Shown piece after piece: positions 52,836 to 63,258 of a stretch of DNA of 64,000 bases. The translations under genes were made by a program, and so were the position numbers. The stretch spans positions 46,569 to 110,568 of the forward strand of contig JAYRKJ010000022.1 of assembly GCA_041905785.1 (NCBI GenBank), in the 5' to 3' direction. A model generated the notes under the pieces. That model did not search any database. It saw nothing but the letters and a program-made list of their open reading frames with translations, and had not been told where the DNA came from. The stretch comes from Roseateles_B sp041905785 (GTDB lineage Bacteria > Pseudomonadota > Gammaproteobacteria > Burkholderiales > Burkholderiaceae_C). Within the stretch, counting starts at the first letter, position 1. Each line of letters opens with the position of its first letter.

Positions 52836-53831
52836 ATGCTCAAGTTTCTGCGCAATCTTTTCCTGCTGGCCCTGCTTGGCGCCTTGGCCCTGGCCGGCAC
52901 GGCCTGGTGGTGGCTGCAGCGGCCCTTGTCCTTGAGCAGCCCGACGGTGGAGTTGTCCATTGAGCCCGGCGCCTCGCCGCGCGAGGTCGCGGGCGCCTGG
53001 GTGCTGGCAGGCGTGCAGGAAGATGCGCGGCTGCTTTACCACTGGTTCCGATGGTCCGGCCAAGCCCGGCAGATCCGTGCGGGCAGCTATGAGATTCACC
53101 AGGGCATCACGCCTCGCGGCCTGTTGGACAAGATGGTGCGTGGCGAGGAAGTGCTGGAGCAGGTGCGGCTGATCGAGGGCTGGACTTGGCGTCAGTTCCG
53201 TGCAGCCCTGTCCAAGGCACCGGCGCTGAAGCAGACCATCCAGGATCTGGACGACGCTGCGCTGATGAGCCGCCTGGGCATGCCAGGCGTGTCGCCCGAG
53301 GGGCGCTTCTTCCCCGACACCTATGCCTACAGCCGCGGCGTGAGCGACCTCACCGTGCTCAAGCGCGCCCGGCAGGCCATGCAGCGCAAGCTGGATGCGG
53401 TCTGGGCCTCGCGCGCCCAGGGGCTGCCGCTGAAGAGCGTGGACGAGGCGCTGATCCTGGCTTCCATCATCGAGAAGGAGACCGGTGCAGCGGCGGACCG
53501 CCCCATGGTGGCCTCGGTGTTCGTCAACCGCTTGCGCATCGGCATGCCGCTGCAGACCGACCCCACGGTCATCTACGGCCTGGGTCCGAGCTTCGACGGC
53601 AATCTGCGCAAGCGCGACCTGCAGACGGACACGCCCTACAACACCTACACCCGCGGCGGCCTGCCGCCCACGCCCATCGCCATGCCTGGTGCGGCCTCGC
53701 TGCAGGCCGCCCTGCACCCGGCGCCGAGCAAGGCCCTGTACTTCGTGGCGCGCGGCGATGGCAGCAGCGTCTTTTCCGAGGATCTGGCCGCGCATAATCG
53801 CGCGGTCAATCAATACCAGCGCGGCCGATGA
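52836..53831 (+). CDS. mltG: Endolytic transglycosylase MltG
   Basis: 331 residues. An N-terminal membrane helix (about 5-28) is followed by a LysM-like subdomain and the YceG domain: RFFPDTYAY, ALILASIIEKETG with the catalytic Glu, PMVASVFVNRLRIGMPLQTDPTVIYG and YNTYTRGGLPPTPIAMPG. It terminates nascent peptidoglycan strands. First gene of the mltG-tmk-holB-pilZ-tatD run. Confidence 0.94.
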   Translation: MLKFLRNLFLLALLGALALAGTAWWWLQRPLSLSSPTVELSIEPGASPREVAGAWVLAGVQEDARLLYHWFRWSGQARQIRAGSYEIHQGITPRGLLDKMVRGEEVLEQVRLIEGWTWRQFRAALSKAPALKQTIQDLDDAALMSRLGMPGVSPEGRFFPDTYAYSRGVSDLTVLKRARQAMQRKLDAVWASRAQGLPLKSVDEALILASIIEKETGAAADRPMVASVFVNRLRIGMPLQTDPTVIYGLGPSFDGNLRKRDLQTDTPYNTYTRGGLPPTPIAMPGAASLQAALHPAPSKALYFVARGDGSSVFSEDLAAHNRAVNQYQRGR

Positions 53832-53856
53832 GCCGCTGCTTTCCAGGACCCACAGC

Positions 53857-54468
53857 GTGAGCGGTCGATTCATTTCCTTTGAAGGCATAGACGGAGCGGG
53901 GAAGTCCACCCACATCGCCGCCGTGAGCGAGCGCCTGCGCCAGGCCGGCGCCGAGGTGCTCAACACGCGCGAGCCGGGTGGAACGCCGCTGGCCGAGCGC
54001 CTGCGCGAGCTGGTGTTGCATGAGCGCATGGACGTGCTGACCGAGGCCTTGCTGGTCTTCGCCGGCCGGCGCGACCATGTGCGCGAGGTCATCGAGCCTG
54101 CGCTGGCTGCGGGCCGCACGGTGGTCTGCGACCGCTTCACGGATGCGAGCTTCGCCTACCAGGGGGGCGGCAACGGCCTGCCGCTGGCCGTGCTGGAACA
54201 GCTGGAGTCTTGGGTGACCGAAGGCCGCCAACCCGACCTGACGATCTGGTTCGATCTGCCGCCGGCCATGGCTGCCGCGCGCCGTGCTGCTGCCCGTGAG
54301 GCGGACCGCTTCGAACAGCAGGATCTGGACTTCTTCGAGCGCGTGCGCGCCGGCTACGCCGCACGTGCCGCCGCCGCGCCGCAGCGCTTTGCCCGCGTTG
54401 ACGCCAGCGGTGATGTGGCCAGCGTGTCGGCGCAGATCGTGGCCGTGCTGGAGCAGCGTGGATGGTGA
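53857..54468 (+). CDS. tmk: Thymidylate kinase
   Basis: 203 residues from a GTG at 53857 with AGGA eight bases upstream. P-loop FEGIDGAGKST, TREPGGTPLAE, CDRFTDASFAYQGGG (DRF/Y motif) and LID region READRFEQQDLDFFERV. It makes dTDP from dTMP. The gene overlaps holB by seven bases. The longer upstream frame lies antisense-like within mltG and is excluded. Confidence 0.94.
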   Translation: MSGRFISFEGIDGAGKSTHIAAVSERLRQAGAEVLNTREPGGTPLAERLRELVLHERMDVLTEALLVFAGRRDHVREVIEPALAAGRTVVCDRFTDASFAYQGGGNGLPLAVLEQLESWVTEGRQPDLTIWFDLPPAMAAARRAAAREADRFEQQDLDFFERVRAGYAARAAAAPQRFARVDASGDVASVSAQIVAVLEQRGW

Positions 54469-55499
54469 GCATCAAGGAAGACGGGACCTTGCCGCTGCCT
54501 TGGCTGAGCGCGCCGCTGAGCCATGCCCTGGCGCAGGCGCGCTCGCACGCCCTGCTCGTGCAGGGGCCGCAGGGGGTGGGCCAACTGGAGATGGCCCTGG
54601 CGCTGGCCCAATCCTGGCTTTGCGAGACGCCCTCAGCGGCGCAGCTGGCCTGCGGGCGTTGTGCCAGCTGTCATTTGTTCCAGTCGCGCTCGCATCCGGA
54701 CTTCATGCTGCTGGTGCCGGACGCCTGGCGCGAGGCCCTGGGTCTGGAGTCTGACGAGGCCGAGAGCGGCAAAGACGGTGAGGGCAAGGCCAGCAAAAGC
54801 AAGCCCAGTCGCGAAATCAAGGTCGATGCCGTGCGCGCCATGCTGGGCTTTGCTCAGGTCACGGCCGCCCGTGGCAGGGCCAAGGTGGTGGTGCTTTTCC
54901 CTGCCGAGAGTCTCAACACGGTGGCGGCCAATGCCTTGCTCAAGACGCTGGAAGAGCCCGCCGGCCTGCTGCGCTTCGTCCTGGCCAGCGCGGCGCCGGA
55001 AAGCCTGCTGCCGACCATTCGCAGCCGCTGTCAGCCAGTTCCACTGGGTCTGCCGCCGCGTGAGCAGGCGCTGGCCTGGCTTGCCGAGCGCGGCGTGGCG
55101 TCGCCCGAGGTGCTGCTGGACGCCTGCGGCGGCCGCCCCCAACAGGCGCTGCAGTGGTCGGAAGACGGCGTAGCGGCCAAAAGCTGGCTGGAGCTGCCGC
55201 GGCGCATTGCCCGCAACGAGGCCAGTGCGCTGGCTGATTGGCCCGTGCCGCGTGCCATCGAGGCGATGCAGCGCCTGGCGACCGATCTGATCCGAACGGC
55301 CCATGGCGCACCGCCCGCCTTTTTCCCGCGCGATGCGTTGCCCGCCCCCCGCAATCCGGACGCCATGCAGGAATGGGCGCGCGTGCTGAAAGAAGCGGCG
55401 CGCCGTGCCGAGCATCCACTCAATGCCAGCCTGCTGATGGAGTCGCTGGTCGGCCAAGGCCAGCGGCTGATGCGCGTGGCGGTGCGCAAGGACGTCTGA
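54462..55499 (+). CDS. holB: DNA polymerase III subunit delta'
   Basis: 345 residues. LLVQGPQGVGQLEMALALAQ stands where the P-loop would be but has no Lys-Ser/Thr, as expected for the non-hydrolysing delta' subunit. Zinc cysteines are CGRCASCHLF with an upstream Cys. KVVVLFPAESLNTVAANALLKTLEEP is the AAA+ core with sensor region. Part of the clamp loader. An acidic/Lys-rich insert lies around 95-115. Confidence 0.92.
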   Translation: MVSIKEDGTLPLPWLSAPLSHALAQARSHALLVQGPQGVGQLEMALALAQSWLCETPSAAQLACGRCASCHLFQSRSHPDFMLLVPDAWREALGLESDEAESGKDGEGKASKSKPSREIKVDAVRAMLGFAQVTAARGRAKVVVLFPAESLNTVAANALLKTLEEPAGLLRFVLASAAPESLLPTIRSRCQPVPLGLPPREQALAWLAERGVASPEVLLDACGGRPQQALQWSEDGVAAKSWLELPRRIARNEASALADWPVPRAIEAMQRLATDLIRTAHGAPPAFFPRDALPAPRNPDAMQEWARVLKEAARRAEHPLNASLLMESLVGQGQRLMRVAVRKDV

Positions 55500-55618
55500 G
55501 GCAAGGGCGCCATTGCGTCGACGCCCGATGGAGCCTTGCAGGATGTCCCTTCAATTGCTCACAGATCCCTGGGGCCTTGCGCGCCAGGAGCCGGGATGCA
55601 TTCGTTACACTTGTCCGC

Positions 55619-56020
55619 ATGAGTGACATCCCCGCCAAGTCCCAGGCCGCGGCCCTGGCCGCCGCACAGCCCGGTGGGGGCGCCCGCCCCAGCATGATGC
55701 AGCTGGTCTTCAAGGAGAAGGGTGCTCTCTATGCGGCCTATATCCCGGCCTTTGCCGACGGAGGCCTGTTCGTGCCCACGCCGCGCGAATACAAGCTGGG
55801 CGAAGACATCTACCTGATCCTCAGCCTGCCCGAGGATCCTCAGCGCTATCCCATCGCCGGCAAGGTGGCCTGGATCACGCCGGCCAATGCCTCGGGGGGG
55901 CGCACGCAAGGCGTTGGCGTCAAGTTCCCCGGTGACGAAAAGACCCGCCTGATCCGCCTCAAGATCGAGGAGATCCTGGGCACGGCCATCTCGTCGACCA
56001 AACCGACGCAGACGCTCTGA
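55619..56020 (+). CDS. pilZ: PilZ domain protein
   Basis: 133 residues from ATG 55619. MMQLVFKEKGALYAAYIPAFADGGLFVPTPREY, YLILSLPEDPQRYPIAGKVAWITP and GVGVKFPG match the PilZ protein that gave the domain its name and sits after holB in many proteobacteria. It lacks the RxxxR motif and so likely does not bind c-di-GMP; it interacts with PilB and FimX in type IV pilus assembly. Confidence 0.92.
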   Translation: MSDIPAKSQAAALAAAQPGGGARPSMMQLVFKEKGALYAAYIPAFADGGLFVPTPREYKLGEDIYLILSLPEDPQRYPIAGKVAWITPANASGGRTQGVGVKFPGDEKTRLIRLKIEEILGTAISSTKPTQTL

Positions 56021-56056
56021 GCCCTGGCGGCTCGGCCGCCTCTCCTGCATTCCCCC

Positions 56057-56836
56057 ATGTTCATCGACTCCCATTGCCATCTGAGCTTTCCTGAGCTCAG
56101 TACCCAATTGCCCGACATTCTGAGCGCCATGCAGGCGGCGCAGGTCCAGCAGGCGCTGACGATCTGCACGACCATGGAAGAGTTCCCTGCGGTGCTGGCC
56201 CTGGCGCAGGCCCACGCGCAACTGTTCGCCAGCGTCGGCGTGCACCCCGACAACGAGGATGTGCACGAGCCCGGCGAAGATGAGCTGGTGCAGGCCAGCC
56301 AGCACGCCAAGGTGCTGGCCATCGGCGAAACAGGTCTGGACTACTACCGCCTCAACGGGCGCAGCCTGGCGGACATGGAGTGGCAGCGCGAACGCTTCCG
56401 CACCCACATCCGTGCCGCCCGCCGGGCGGGCAAGCCGCTGGTGATCCATACGCGCTCCAGTGCGGCGGACACCCTGGCCATCCTCAACGAAGAGGGCGGC
56501 GAGCAGGTGGGCGGCGTGTTCCATTGCTTCACCGAAAGCCTGGCGGTGGCCAAGGCGGCGGTGGATCGCGGCTACTACATCTCCTTCTCCGGCATCCTGA
56601 CCTTCAAGAATGCTGCGGATCTACGCGAGATTGCCGCCGCCTTGCCGATGGATCGCCTGCTGATCGAGACCGACAGCCCCTACCTGGCGCCGGTGCCCTT
56701 CCGCGGCAAGACCAACAGCCCGGCGTACGTGCCGCATGTCGCGGCGCAGTTGGCCCAGGTCAAAGGCATGAGCGTGGAGGCGGTGGCCGAGGCCACCACC
56801 GCCAACACGCGCCGCCTGTTCCGCATGCCGGCATGA
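56057..56836 (+). CDS. TatD-family metal-dependent hydrolase (YcfH type)
   Basis: 259 residues. Metal ligands: FIDSHCHL, AIGETGLDYYR, LVIHTRSS, FHCFTES and LIETDSPYLAP. Members are DNases or D-aminoacyl hydrolases; YcfH in this pilZ-linked position is of unknown substrate. ATGA overlap with the ankyrin gene. Confidence 0.92.
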   Translation: MFIDSHCHLSFPELSTQLPDILSAMQAAQVQQALTICTTMEEFPAVLALAQAHAQLFASVGVHPDNEDVHEPGEDELVQASQHAKVLAIGETGLDYYRLNGRSLADMEWQRERFRTHIRAARRAGKPLVIHTRSSAADTLAILNEEGGEQVGGVFHCFTESLAVAKAAVDRGYYISFSGILTFKNAADLREIAAALPMDRLLIETDSPYLAPVPFRGKTNSPAYVPHVAAQLAQVKGMSVEAVAEATTANTRRLFRMPA

Positions 56837-57537
56837 GTGGGGCCTGGCACGCCGGGGTGGCGTTGGCGCTGCTGGTTGCCACGGGCACGCCGAGGGCGCA
56901 GACCGAGCAGCCTGCGCGGGTCGCCGTGTTCCGCGCCGCCACGCAGGAGGAGTTTCGTGACCTGATGCTGGCCGCGGCAAGAGACCAGCCCAGCTTTGTG
57001 ATGAAGCTGCTGCTGGCCGGCGTGGATCCCAACCAGGCGGACGAGCAGCGCAATACCGCGCTGCACAAGGCCATCATGGAAGAGTCCGAACGGGTGGTGA
57101 TGCTGCTGATCGAGCACCCGCAGATGGACGTGAATGTGCTCAACCTGGCCGGTGAGACGCCCCTGATGCTGGCGGCATTGCGAGGCCGCCTGCCCTGGGT
57201 GCAAGCCCTGGTTCGGCGGGACGCCTTGATCAACGAGGCCGGCTTCAGCGCCTTGCACTATGCCTGCAGCGGCCCGGACAACGGCGTGAGCGCCTGGCTG
57301 ATCGCCCAAGGGGCCGAGATCAATGCCCGTTCGCCCAATGGCAGCACCCCGCTCATGCTGGCGGCGGGCTATGGCTCACCGGACAGCGTGGACGTCCTGC
57401 TGCAGGCCGGTGCCGATCCGGGGCTGCTCAACGACAAGGGCCTGAGCGCCATGGACTTCGCGCAGCGCTCTGGACGGCCCGAGTTGGCACGCCGCATCCA
57501 GCAGGCCCTGCTGGCCCAGCAGGGCCGGCAGCGCTGA
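56833..57537 (+). CDS. Secreted ankyrin-repeat protein
   Basis: 234 residues with a signal peptide (about 1-23, ending PRAQ). About five ankyrin repeats follow from residue 50 (NTALHKAIMEE, GETPLMLAALRG, FSALHYACSG, GSTPLMLAAGYG, KGLSAMDFAQRSG). Probably periplasmic scaffold of unknown partner. Consistently last in the mltG-tatD operon. Confidence 0.87.
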   Translation: MSGAWHAGVALALLVATGTPRAQTEQPARVAVFRAATQEEFRDLMLAAARDQPSFVMKLLLAGVDPNQADEQRNTALHKAIMEESERVVMLLIEHPQMDVNVLNLAGETPLMLAALRGRLPWVQALVRRDALINEAGFSALHYACSGPDNGVSAWLIAQGAEINARSPNGSTPLMLAAGYGSPDSVDVLLQAGADPGLLNDKGLSAMDFAQRSGRPELARRIQQALLAQQGRQR

Positions 57538-57569
57538 AGCCGTTCCCTACACGGCCGTCAGTCATTTTC

Positions 57570-57590
57570 CGACAGAGGCTTTGTCTGTCG
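57570..57590. repeat. Inverted repeat CGACAGA-N7-TCTGTCG
   Basis: A perfect 7-bp dyad 33 bases after the ankyrin gene. No T run follows, so it is an unconvincing terminator; may be a hairpin or operator. Confidence 0.4.
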
Positions 57591-57640
57591 TCCGACTGGG
57601 CTGGCCCGGACCTCCTGCTTACAGTGGCTCCATCGTCAGG

Positions 57641-57685
57641 CCGTCTACCGTGCCGTCTGCCGAGCCGCTTACCGTGCCATCCGCC
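57641..57685 (+). repeat. Imperfect 21-bp tandem repeat upstream of the 92-residue protein gene
   Basis: 57641-57661 and 57665-57685 match at 17 of 21 positions around a shared TACCGTGCC core, 15-59 bases before the start codon at 57700. Could be a repeated regulator site or chance in GC-rich DNA. Confidence 0.4.
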
Positions 57686-57699
57686 AGCAGGAGACCCTC

Positions 57700-57978
57700 A
57701 TGTCCACCCGCCCGACCGCCTTCGCTGCCAATCCCTTTGCCATGCTGCTGGACCCGGAGCAGTACGCCCGTGAGGCCGCACACTCCGAGCGCCTCAATCG
57801 CCTGCGCAGCCGCATCTACAGGCCGTTGGACAAGCCGCTGATTCCCAAGGCCGTCAGCGCCGAGCAGGCAGCCTTCGACCGGCTGGTGGACTGCAGCCGC
57901 GTGGCGCCGGAGGATTTTCTGGATGACGAGGGCATCGACGCACGCATGCAGCCCGCCGAAGTCGATTCCAGCCATTGA
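57700..57978 (+). CDS. Small conserved protein of unknown function
   Basis: 92 residues with AGGAG upstream. No signal peptide, membrane segment or known domain. The pattern NPFAMLLDPE, SERLNRLRSRIYRPLDKPLIPK and an acidic C-terminus resembles a small family I recall from Burkholderiales, without an assigned role. Monocistronic by spacing. Confidence 0.72.
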   Translation: MSTRPTAFAANPFAMLLDPEQYAREAAHSERLNRLRSRIYRPLDKPLIPKAVSAEQAAFDRLVDCSRVAPEDFLDDEGIDARMQPAEVDSSH

Positions 57979-58108
57979 GGGGAGCGGCAAGCCCGCAGAT
58001 GCTGGGGCTTGCACGCTTGCGGGAGTGGCCGCATCGCGCACAATGCGGCCCGGTCCCTGCCACGGCGAGCGCAGTGCTCGCCGGGCGGATCCTCATCTCC
58101 TGCAGTCC

Positions 58109-59104
58109 ATGTTCGCCATCCCTGGTTCCCGCCATGCCCTGAGTCGCCGACGCCTGTTCACCGCAGCGGGACTGCTCGGCCTGGGCCTGCCTCTATGGGG
58201 GATGCAGCAGGGGCAGGGCGCTGCGACAGCCCCCGCGGCCTCCGCCCTTGGGCGCCAGGATGCGGCGGTGTCGCGCACGCTGGCCCGCATACGCGACACC
58301 GGTGTGATCGTGATGGGCTACCGGCCGGCGTCGCTGCCGTTTTCCTACCTCGACGGCCGACTCAAGCCGGTGGGCTACTCGGTGGAGCTGTGCGAGCGGG
58401 TCATCGATGCCATCCGCGAACAGCTGCATCTGCCGGATTTGGAGGTCAAGCAGATCGCGGTCAACTCGGCCACCCGCATGCCCCTGGTCGCCAACGGCAC
58501 GCTGGACATGGAGTGCGGCATCACGACGCACAACGCGGAACGTGCGCGCAGCCAGTCCTTCTCCACGACCACCTATGTGGCCGAGAGCCGACTGCTCTCT
58601 CGCCGCAGCCAGATGATGCGCAGCGTCGAGGACCTGCGCGGGCTGACGGTGGCCTCGACCATAGGCACCACGAGCCTTCAGTACCTGCACCAGCTCAACG
58701 TGCAGAAGGGTCTGGGCTTTCGCATCCTCGTGGGACAGGACGACCAGGAGTCCTTCCGCCTGCTGCAGACCGGCCGCGCCGTGGCCTATGCGATGGACGA
58801 CGTGCTGCTGCGCAGCCTGATCGCCCAGGTGCGCGACCCGCAGGAGTACTACATCGCCGAGCAACCGCTGTCGGTGGAGCCCTACGCGATTGGCTTGCCG
58901 CCCAATGACCCGCAGTTCAAGCGCCTGGTGGACGGCGTGATCGCCAGCCTGTACCGCAGCGGCGAAATCCATGCCATCTACCAGCGCTGGTTCCAGAACC
59001 CCATTGCGCCGCGCGGCCTGAACCTGCAGCTGCCGATGGGCGAGGCGTTCAAGCGCGTGATCGCGAAGCCGACGGACTCGCCGGATCCGGCGGCGTATCG
59101 GTGA
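58109..59104 (+). CDS. Family 3 extracellular solute-binding protein (amino-acid ABC type)
   Basis: 331 residues. An Arg-rich leader (SRRRLFTAAGLLGLG) looks like a Tat or Sec signal. SBP_bac_3 features: IVMGYRPASLPFSY, GYSVELCERVIDAI, RMPLVANGTLDMECGITTHNAER, LRGLTVASTIGTTSLQYL and AYAMDDVLLRSLI. Closest in style to glutamate/aspartate-binding GltI. No permease or ATPase is adjacent, so it is an orphan. Confidence 0.85.
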   Translation: MFAIPGSRHALSRRRLFTAAGLLGLGLPLWGMQQGQGAATAPAASALGRQDAAVSRTLARIRDTGVIVMGYRPASLPFSYLDGRLKPVGYSVELCERVIDAIREQLHLPDLEVKQIAVNSATRMPLVANGTLDMECGITTHNAERARSQSFSTTTYVAESRLLSRRSQMMRSVEDLRGLTVASTIGTTSLQYLHQLNVQKGLGFRILVGQDDQESFRLLQTGRAVAYAMDDVLLRSLIAQVRDPQEYYIAEQPLSVEPYAIGLPPNDPQFKRLVDGVIASLYRSGEIHAIYQRWFQNPIAPRGLNLQLPMGEAFKRVIAKPTDSPDPAAYR

Positions 59105-59106
59105 GC

Positions 59107-59221
59107 GGCCTTGCCCGCATCATTCACCCCATGCAGGGCAAGCACGTTCTTGGCGAGGTCGATGCATCGCCAGTACGGTCGTTGCCTTGAGGGTGGCGCC
59201 GTTGTCACCGTGCAGCACAGG
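59107..59221 (-). pseudogene. Abutting scraps of IS110- and IS3-type transposases
   Basis: On the minus strand, 59221-59162 encodes PVLHGDNGATLKATTVLAMH, close to the DDE-region HSDNGxxMKxATMLA of IS3-family integrases. In another frame 59166-59107 encodes CIDLAKNVLALHGVNDAGKA, the N-terminal start of IS110-family (DEDD) transposases. Both are about 20 residues and joined within five bases, so neither can be active. The rest of 59222-59385 holds nothing recognisable. Confidence 0.6.
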
Positions 59222-59385
59222 ACAGCAGCAGTCCTTCGTGGATTCCCGTCCCTGAACGGAAGGGTTCGTGCCTGACACCTTCCGGTGCGTGTCATCCTTC
59301 AAGTCGATGAGACCTACTCGGGACATCTCCTTGTGCGATGTCGAAGCTTCGCTCACACTGAGCGCTCCAATTCACGGAGGGTCCA

Positions 59386-59727
59386 ATGGAAGCGTTTCTT
59401 GAACTGGCGAAGAAGATTGCTGTCGGTGTTCTCCTGCTCGGCATCGCTGCTTATGGTCTCCTCATGCTCGCCTACGTGCTCGGGTGGCCAGAAGCCCAGG
59501 CCCTGCTGAAGGAAAGCCCTTCTCACACGTTCGGACTCCCCATCTCGGCCATCACGGCGTTCGCGATAGTGGCGCTTCTCGAGCAGCGATACTCGGATAA
59601 ACCAAAGAGCGAGACGCTCAACTTCAAGGCGTTCGGCCTTGACTTCACGGGTCCTGCGGGACCGACCACTCTTTGGGTTGTCTGCTATCTCACCCTGGTG
59701 GCGTCCATGCGCCTCGTAGGGAAATAG
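59386..59727 (+). CDS. Small membrane protein of unknown function beside IS scraps
   Basis: 113 residues with GGAGG five bases upstream. Two to three hydrophobic segments (about 10-33, 48-66, 93-109). No family recognised. The codon usage is visibly less GC-rich than neighbours, and it sits immediately after transposase remnants, so it may have been acquired. Its stop is 18 bases from the convergent response-regulator gene. Confidence 0.65.
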   Translation: MEAFLELAKKIAVGVLLLGIAAYGLLMLAYVLGWPEAQALLKESPSHTFGLPISAITAFAIVALLEQRYSDKPKSETLNFKAFGLDFTGPAGPTTLWVVCYLTLVASMRLVGK

Positions 59728-59744
59728 CCAGCTCCCAGCCCCAC

Positions 59745-61091
<1,347 letters not shown>

Positions 61092-61092
61092 G

Positions 61093-63015
61093 TCATTCCC
61101 AGGCCAGGTCAAACTCGAAGCACATGCCGCCGGCCTCTGCGTGCGGCATGTCCTCGGGCGGTACAGCCCTGAGCGTACCGCCGAATTCATGGATGATCTT
61201 GGACGAGATCACCAGGCCCAACCCCAGCCCCTGGCCCGCGGGCTTGGTGGTGAAGAAGGGTTCGAACAGACGCGGCACCAGGGCCGGATCCAGCCCCTTG
61301 CCGTTGTCGCGCACTTGCACGCGGACCCGGTCGCCGTCCAGGTGGGCGCTGATCAGCAGGCGGCGCGGCGAGACCTCGTCCATGGCATCGATCGCATTGC
61401 CCACCAGATTCACCAGCACCTGTTCCAGGCGGTTGGCGTCGGCCTTGACCCGCAGGCTGTCGCGCAGGTTCTCCGGCAGGGCCAGGTCTTGCCTGACCTC
61501 GATCTGCGCGCTGCGCAGGCGGTGTTCCAGCAGGAGCAGGACGTTGGCCACGGCGGTCTGCAGCACGGCGGGCTCGGCGGCGTTCTCGGCCTTGCGGGCA
61601 AAACTCTTGAGCTGGCGGGTGATGGCGGCCATGCGTTCCACCACGCTGTCGATGGCCTTCAGGTTCTCGGCCACCGTCTGCGTGCGGCCGGCCTCCAGGA
61701 AGCGCAAAGTGTTGGCGGACAAGGCGCGCAAGGCGGTCAGCGGCTGGTTCAGCTCGTGTGAGATGCCCGCCGACATCTGACCCAGCACGGCCAGCTTGCC
61801 GGCCTGCACGAGCTCGGTCTCGGCCTGCAGGCGTTGCGCAATCTGGCGCTTGAGCTCCTCGTTGGTGGCTCGCAGCTCGCGCGTGCGGTGGCTGACCAGC
61901 ACTTCCAGCTCGGCATGCGCCCGCTGCAGCGCGGTCTGGGCCTGGAAGACCTGGCGCAGCGCGCGGCGGCGCGAGGCCAGGTAGAGGCTCAACAGACCCA
62001 GGCTGGCCCCGAAGGCCCCACCGCCCCAGGTGGCGTAATGGGCCTGACGCCAGACCTCGGCCGGATCCGACAGCGTCACCAGGCGCACGCCCAGCGGTGC
62101 CGCAACGCGCTGCTGCGCCAGCAGCAGGCCGCCCTCGCGCAAGCCCTTGGCTGCCGGCACGGCCACGAGCAGGGCGTCTTGCCGTTCCATGCCTTCGATG
62201 TCCAGGCCCATGGCTTGCAGCTCGGCGCCAGGGTAGCGGCCGGAGGCCTGCAGTGCCGCCCGGACCTCGGGCGTGACATGGCCCAGGATGCGGTACTTCC
62301 ACTCGGGCACCGAGGACATGATCAGCACCTCGTTGTCGTCCACCACCAGCAGCTTCTCGCCGTGGGAGCGCAGACCAAGGTCCACCCAGGTGGCTTCCAG
62401 CGGGGCCAGGTTGAGCCGCACGACGACGGCCGCCTGCAACTGGCGCTGGCGCCGCACCAGATGCAGCATGAAGTACTCCGTGCTGCCATTGCTCTCGTTG
62501 ACGGCGAAGAAGTGCTGCGCCTGGGCCTGCAGGGCGTCGCGCAAGCGGGCCTGCTCGCCCGCGCTCAAGGGGTTGTTGCCGGTGTCGCTGGCCTGGCTGC
62601 TGGCCAGCACATTGCCGTGCTGGTCAACGAGGTAGGACGCGCTGGCGCCGGCACGCACGGTGATGCGCGCGAGCTTGAGATCGGCACGGCGCCGCCGCGT
62701 TCCATCCTCGGGCTGGGCGAGCAGCGATTGAACGTCCTCGTCGATGGCGATCAGGTTGGGCAGGTAGTCATGCCGCGCCAGCTCGGCGTCCAGTGCCGCG
62801 GTGTAGAGCTCCAGGCGCTCGCTGGCCACCGCGGCCAGCTGTGCCATGCCGGCATTCTCACTGAGCCTTTGCCCCAGCAGCATGCCCAGGGCGACCAGCG
62901 CCAGCGTCAGCCAGACATGGGCGTTGGGCCTGCGCAGCCGGGCAGCCCAGCGCCGCCACCAAGGGCGGGTATCGGGCGGCGGGAGTGCTTGCAGCAGGGC
63001 GGGGGATGAACTCAT
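61093..63015 (-). CDS. DctB-like sensor histidine kinase
   Basis: 640 residues from ATG 63015. Membrane helices at about 35-53 and 320-340 flank a periplasmic sensor (dCache-like). A coiled coil (about 350-400) leads to HisKA with ISHELNQPLTALRAL (phospho-His) and HATPase with NLVGNAIDAM, DNGKGLDP and GLGLGLVISSKII. C4-dicarboxylate sensing is typical of DctB, but the ligand here may relate to the divergent liv-type transporter. Longer in-frame sequence upstream to 63198 spans the regulatory gap. Confidence 0.9.
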   Translation of the reverse strand: MSSSPALLQALPPPDTRPWWRRWAARLRRPNAHVWLTLALVALGMLLGQRLSENAGMAQLAAVASERLELYTAALDAELARHDYLPNLIAIDEDVQSLLAQPEDGTRRRRADLKLARITVRAGASASYLVDQHGNVLASSQASDTGNNPLSAGEQARLRDALQAQAQHFFAVNESNGSTEYFMLHLVRRQRQLQAAVVVRLNLAPLEATWVDLGLRSHGEKLLVVDDNEVLIMSSVPEWKYRILGHVTPEVRAALQASGRYPGAELQAMGLDIEGMERQDALLVAVPAAKGLREGGLLLAQQRVAAPLGVRLVTLSDPAEVWRQAHYATWGGGAFGASLGLLSLYLASRRRALRQVFQAQTALQRAHAELEVLVSHRTRELRATNEELKRQIAQRLQAETELVQAGKLAVLGQMSAGISHELNQPLTALRALSANTLRFLEAGRTQTVAENLKAIDSVVERMAAITRQLKSFARKAENAAEPAVLQTAVANVLLLLEHRLRSAQIEVRQDLALPENLRDSLRVKADANRLEQVLVNLVGNAIDAMDEVSPRRLLISAHLDGDRVRVQVRDNGKGLDPALVPRLFEPFFTTKPAGQGLGLGLVISSKIIHEFGGTLRAVPPEDMPHAEAGGMCFEFDLAWE

Positions 63016-63116
63016 CAGGTGGCGTAGTGTGCCCAATCGGTGGCGGGGTGTCGCCTCTGCGCCAGGGAACCGGCAGACGTGCACGAGGGGCATGAACCCC
63101 GTCTGTGCGATCGACA

Positions 63117-63164
63117 GTGTGGAATTCCGCACAGGGGCAAATTGCCCCGTGTGGAATTCCGCCC
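63117..63164. promoter_or_regulatory. Paired palindromic activator sites in the kinase-livH gap
   Basis: GTGTGGAATTCCGCAC (63117-63132) and GTGTGGAATTCCGCCC (63149-63164) start 32 bases apart, about three helical turns. The first is a palindrome except for one base pair. Between them GGGGCAA-A-TTGCCCC (63134-63148) is a further perfect dyad. This suits an NtrC-type upstream activating sequence serving the livH promoter about 155 bases away. Confidence 0.65.
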
Positions 63165-63258
63165 AGTTACAGTCCTGTGACGAAAGACACCTTTCCACGA
63201 AGGCAAGACTTGACCCCGCACAAACGCGGACTGGCCTTCGATTGGTAGTCGAAACAAA

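Noticed and set aside
63016..63198. Longer N-terminus for the sensor kinase
   Set aside because: It would run through the paired palindromes and has no membrane or domain sequence; ATG 63015 lies just before the first membrane helix.
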